Assembly: GCF_028291725.1 (NCBI RefSeq)
Contig: NZ_JAQGNT010000009.1
Coordinates: 1 to 64,000, forward strand
Source of the DNA: Hydrocarboniphaga sp.
Lineage (GTDB): Bacteria > Pseudomonadota > Gammaproteobacteria > Nevskiales > Nevskiaceae
Direction of reading: 5' to 3'
Length of the DNA: 64,000 nt
Below are positions 60,995 through 64,000 of the stretch, piece by piece (position 1 is the first letter of the stretch; each line of letters opens with the position of its first letter). The notes beneath the pieces were generated by a model. The model was given only the letters and a program-made list of their open reading frames with translations. It was not told where the DNA came from and searched no databases. The translations under genes and the position numbers were made by a program.

Positions 60995-62218
60995 TCAATC
61001 CCAGGCCAGCGGCAGTTTGGTGCGGCCCCAGTGCATCCACGATTCGATGCGTTCGGTCGGGCCGTTCAGGCGCAGCTTCGGCAGGCGCTCCATCAGCAGC
61101 TTCAACGCGACCTTCGCCTCCATGCGCGCGATCGGCGCGCCCAGGCAAAAATGCACGCCGCTGCCGAAGGACAGATGCTGCTTGGCTTCGGCCAGCGGCC
61201 GATCCAGCCGGAACGCCTCGCCATCAGGGAACTTCTGAGGATCGCGATTGGCGCCGGTGATGTTGAACATCAGCTTGGCACGCTCCGGCAGCTCCTGGCC
61301 GTGCATCGTCACCGGGCACAGGCTGGTGCGGAAATGCGCGAGCACCGGCGGGTCGTAGCGCAGGCTCTCTTCCACGGCAACTTCGATCAGCTGCGGGTTC
61401 GCTTTCAGCTGCTGCCAGCGTTCCGGCACCTGTAGCAGCCGCCACAGCAGATTGCTGATCAGGTTCGTCGTCGTCTCCTGTCCGCCGGTCAGAAACGCGA
61501 GGCAGACATTGAGCATCTCCGGCTCGGTCAGATAGCGCTTCTCGACCTTGGCGACCAGCACCCGCGACAGATAGTCGTCCGTCAGCACCGTGCCCAGATG
61601 TGCCGGCGTCGGCTCGGTGACGCCGGCCGCGTCCAGCAGCTTGCGACGCTCGGCGAGCAGGCCGGAAAAATGCGGCAGGATCACCGTCAGGATCTTTTCG
61701 AACGAGCCCGGCGTCGGATCGTGGAACAGCTGCATCTGCAGCTCGTCGGCCCAGTGCTTGTATTGCAGATAGTCGGTACGCGGCGTGCCGAGCATCACGC
61801 ACATCATCTGTGCCGGTAGCGGCAGCGCGAACTCGTCGTGGAAGTCGCCGCCGCTGCGCTGCTGCATGCGATCGATCAATTCGTTGGCGATCAGCACGGC
61901 CTCGGGCTCGTAGCGCTGCACGGCTTTCGGCGACAGGCCCGGCTGCATGGACAAGCGGAATGCGTTGTGGAACGGCGGGTCGGTCTTGAAACCGACTTCG
62001 CTGATCGTGTCCTTGGCGGCGTTGCCGAACTTGAACGACCAGATCGGATTGTCGGTCAGGATGTCACGCTTGATCTCGTCGTAATGGCTGGTGATCCAGA
62101 ACTGGAACTGCTCGCCCTCGTACTTGTAAAACGGGCAGCGCGCGCGCAGCTCGGAATAGCTTTTGCCGGGATCGGCTGCGGTGTCGTGGTCCAATGGGTC
62201 GAAGCGAAAATCGGTCAT
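60995..62218 (-). CDS. Cytochrome P450 (class I)
   Basis: 407 residues. I-helix AFLTGGQETTTNLISN, ExxR (EESLRYD) and heme loop FGSGVHFCLGAPIAR (Cys ligand) are in place; it resembles CYP-like enzymes of terpenoid, steroid or alkane oxidation, distinct from the P450 at 58502. Immediately upstream (gap 169 bp, mostly a MITE) on the same strand is the second LuxE-like ligase; the two may once have been one operon. Confidence 0.92.
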   Translation of the reverse strand: MTDFRFDPLDHDTAADPGKSYSELRARCPFYKYEGEQFQFWITSHYDEIKRDILTDNPIWSFKFGNAAKDTISEVGFKTDPPFHNAFRLSMQPGLSPKAVQRYEPEAVLIANELIDRMQQRSGGDFHDEFALPLPAQMMCVMLGTPRTDYLQYKHWADELQMQLFHDPTPGSFEKILTVILPHFSGLLAERRKLLDAAGVTEPTPAHLGTVLTDDYLSRVLVAKVEKRYLTEPEMLNVCLAFLTGGQETTTNLISNLLWRLLQVPERWQQLKANPQLIEVAVEESLRYDPPVLAHFRTSLCPVTMHGQELPERAKLMFNITGANRDPQKFPDGEAFRLDRPLAEAKQHLSFGSGVHFCLGAPIARMEAKVALKLLMERLPKLRLNGPTERIESWMHWGRTKLPLAWD

Positions 62219-62221
62219 CTA

Positions 62222-62383
62222 GTGGCCTGTAGCTGAGGAAAAGGTAGTGAGCATGGGCGATGGATCGCGTGTCGAGGCAAGGCGCGAGGAGGAGTCATAG
62301 CGGTAGCTATGGCGACGACGAGCAACGCCGCATCGGCACGCGAGACGCGGCCAGGCGCTAGCGATTCCTCTGTTACAGGCCAC
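62222..62383. mobile_element. 162-bp MITE-like element
   Basis: Ends are imperfect terminal inverted repeats: GTGGCCTGTAGCTGAGGAA and the complement of TTCCTCTGTTACAGGCCAC, matching at 16 of 19 positions. It encodes no protein and nearly fills the gap between LuxE-like and P450 genes. No clear target duplication. Confidence 0.6.
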
Positions 62384-62387
62384 CTTC

Positions 62388-63731
62388 TCAGGCCTCGATG
62401 GTGCCGCGAATATAGGCGTCGATGGTGCCGGCGCAGCCGATGTGGTCGTCCTGGCCCGGCGGCGCATAGCGAGTGATCGGTTCGAGGATCGTCGGGCCGC
62501 GGCGCCCGCAGGGGCAGACCTCGGAGAAATCCATCGTCAGCTTGTCGCCGCTGATGACGCCGCCCCAACGGCCTTCGAACAGCAGATCGACGAAGCCGAA
62601 GCGGCCTTCGACCCGGCCTTCGCGCGGCAGCAGTTGATCGCCCTCGCCGCTCAGCATCAGCGGAATCATGCCGGCCGGCTGGTGATAATGGTGCGCCTCG
62701 CAGCGCGGGAACATCAGCGCCATCTCGGTCATGCCGTAGTTCTTGGGCCGCTTGACCGCGCCATAAAAACCATTGACCTGCGCCTCGTAATCCGGCGGCA
62801 GCGGGATGCCCTTGATCCCTCCACCGGCGGCCACGACGCTGTCGGGATGGAACTCGCCGTCGCCGATGCCCATCGCGCGTGCCTTCTGCACGATCGTCCA
62901 GTGCTGGCCCCATTGGCCCGACAGGAAGATCGGCTCGTGGCGATGCGCCATGATCCGCTCGATCATCTCCACCAGGCGCCCTTTCATCTGCGCGGACTTT
63001 GCGAGGCCCTCGGCTTCGAACTCGGCGATCGCGGTCGGCGTCGCGGTGCCTTCCATCATCGCGCGCCGCATGATCGCGGCGCGGCTGACCTGGGAAATAC
63101 GCAAGGGCTCGTCGCTGAGGAAATGAATCTCGCCCGGGCGCCCCCACAGCTCGGCGTTGACTCGCGATGTCTGCACACCGTAATTCGGCCCGCTGCTCGG
63201 AAACAGCTGGAAAACCGGGCGATCCGCATGTGGCGCGATACCAAGAAAGCCGCCCATCACCGTGCCCAGGTAGCGCCGCACCTGCTCGCGGTCGTGAGCG
63301 TTGCGATTCAGGAACGAGCACTTGCCCGAGGTACCGCTGGTGGCCATCACCTCATGGCCGTTGGCCCATAGACGATCGACCCAGTCGTCGACGGTAACGA
63401 CACCGCTCAGATCGACCTTCATCACATCGTCGACCGACAAGGCGTTCAGCCATTGCTGCATCCGCGGCCACTGGCCCTTGTCGATGAAGGACTGCGGGTA
63501 GGACTTGTACGTGGTGTGTGGGAACAGCAGCGGCACCAGATCGGCGAAGCCTCTGATGCGCGTGATGCCGGCGTCGTCGGCGCGCTTCTTAACCAGAGGG
63601 ATCTGTTCAGCGCGGGTCTCGAACAACTCCTGCGCAGCCAGCAACTGCAGCGTGTCGATCTCGGCGCGCGCGCATTGGTAGTGATCGGCGGCGTAGACGC
63701 GTTGCAGCAACTGATCGCGTGCCGTGCTCAT
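62388..63731 (-). CDS. LuxE-like acyl-protein synthetase / acid-activating ligase (second copy)
   Basis: 447 residues from ATG 63731. It shares the opening ALVKKRADDAGITRIRGF-type segment, ATSGTSGKCSFLN (P-loop), NYGMTEMALMFPRCE and CPCGRRG with the protein at 16231-17586; the two clearly belong to one subfamily. No LuxC lies next to this copy. Its start overlaps the stop of an SDR gene (ATGA), so it is coupled to that oxidoreductase, and a P450 lies downstream. Confidence 0.85.
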   Translation of the reverse strand: MSTARDQLLQRVYAADHYQCARAEIDTLQLLAAQELFETRAEQIPLVKKRADDAGITRIRGFADLVPLLFPHTTYKSYPQSFIDKGQWPRMQQWLNALSVDDVMKVDLSGVVTVDDWVDRLWANGHEVMATSGTSGKCSFLNRNAHDREQVRRYLGTVMGGFLGIAPHADRPVFQLFPSSGPNYGVQTSRVNAELWGRPGEIHFLSDEPLRISQVSRAAIMRRAMMEGTATPTAIAEFEAEGLAKSAQMKGRLVEMIERIMAHRHEPIFLSGQWGQHWTIVQKARAMGIGDGEFHPDSVVAAGGGIKGIPLPPDYEAQVNGFYGAVKRPKNYGMTEMALMFPRCEAHHYHQPAGMIPLMLSGEGDQLLPREGRVEGRFGFVDLLFEGRWGGVISGDKLTMDFSEVCPCGRRGPTILEPITRYAPPGQDDHIGCAGTIDAYIRGTIEA

Positions 63732-64000
63732 GCCTGGACCTCGGCGGATTCGAATTCGGTGCTCGAACTGAGCGCTTCCCATCGGTCGAGTTCGAGCAAG
63801 GCGTTCTGGTAGCGGGCGCGCAGGCGCGGCAGCATGTCCCTGCCCAGCAGCAGCCGCAGCGGCGGCTCGGGCATTTCGACCAGTTGCAGCATCACCTGCG
63901 CCGCCTTGGCCGGATCACCCGGCTGCCTGCCGTTGAACTGCTCGAAGCCGGCACGCATGCGCCCCGCGGTAGCGTCGTAGTCGCCAATGCGCTGCTGCGC
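63728..64000 (-). CDS. SDR-family oxidoreductase, C-terminal part (runs off window)
   Basis: About 90 residues are visible (the frame continues past the window edge). The segment DPAKAAQVMLQLVEMPEPPLRLLLG, with a later LDRWEALSSSTEF, is the usual C-terminal tail of one large SDR group. Catalytic motifs lie outside the window. The stop overlaps the LuxE-like start by four bases. Confidence 0.65.
   Translation of the reverse strand, partial: AQQRIGDYDATAGRMRAGFEQFNGRQPGDPAKAAQVMLQLVEMPEPPLRLLLGRDMLPRLRARYQNALLELDRWEALSSSTEFESAEVQA

Overview
The window is GC-rich, densely coded DNA from a Gram-negative bacterium. Evidence is a TonB-dependent receptor, an RND/OMF efflux operon, a Tat signal and lipoproteins. 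Gene content (P450s, many SDRs, LuxE/LuxC-like and PaaK-like proteins, Sulfotransfer_3 proteins, form-II Cox hydroxylase) and four families of intergenic inverted repeats suggest a catabolically versatile gammaproteobacterium, perhaps Nevskiales/Solimonadaceae-like. That placement is inference; there is no rRNA, tRNA or housekeeping gene to anchor it.

Layout. 1-2257: the end of a Tn7-like element, with a partial AAA ATPase, a Cys-phosphatase lacking its 5' end, a TnsD C-terminal remnant and three 19-bp end repeats. It abuts the 3' end of an NAD-epimerase gene. 2241-10352: the epimerase, divergent across a perfect 16-bp palindrome from a PQQ dehydrogenase and a coxGMSL-type molybdenum hydroxylase operon whose large subunit carries an extra C-terminal domain. 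10375-12703: decayed redox genes, then an SDR and a TetR gene sharing identical operators. 12822-20840: a minus-strand lipid-metabolism block with a LuxE-like ligase, LuxC-like acyl-CoA reductase, a fused ArsR-MarR regulator, a shrunken FadB/FadJ, an active/inactive SDR pair and an MFS exporter. 21225-26160: plus-strand sulfotransferase, DUF1214-like protein, SnoaL-like protein and SDRs.

26265-34284: MgtC, then an OMF-MFP-RND efflux operon ending in a lipoprotein patatin. 34382-37115: small accessory island with a RelE-type toxin-antitoxin pair behind a palindromic operator, Mrr endonuclease and an orphan HigA-like protein. 37383-43493: a 960-residue wHTH-ATPase-TPR regulator, an exported amidohydrolase and a Tat-exported dienelactone hydrolase. 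43616-55238: a tandem double GntR regulator with a histone-H1-like tail, divergent from a PaaK-like ligase, a small unknown protein, MFS, sulfotransferase, TonB receptor and DUF1254/1214 protein. Similar ATAGG-N2-CCTAT-like sites occur at three promoters here. 55572-64000: thioesterase, MFS, TetR, two P450s, epoxide hydrolase, a second LuxE-like ligase and an SDR.

Read together, most genes could belong to uptake (TonB, MFS), activation (LuxE-, PaaK-like), oxidation or reduction (P450, SDR, Cox/PQQ, LuxC) and hydration/thioester turnover (ECH, 4HBT) of one or several hydrophobic acids or alcohols, such as terpenoid, steroid or fatty compounds. The substrate cannot be read from sequence.
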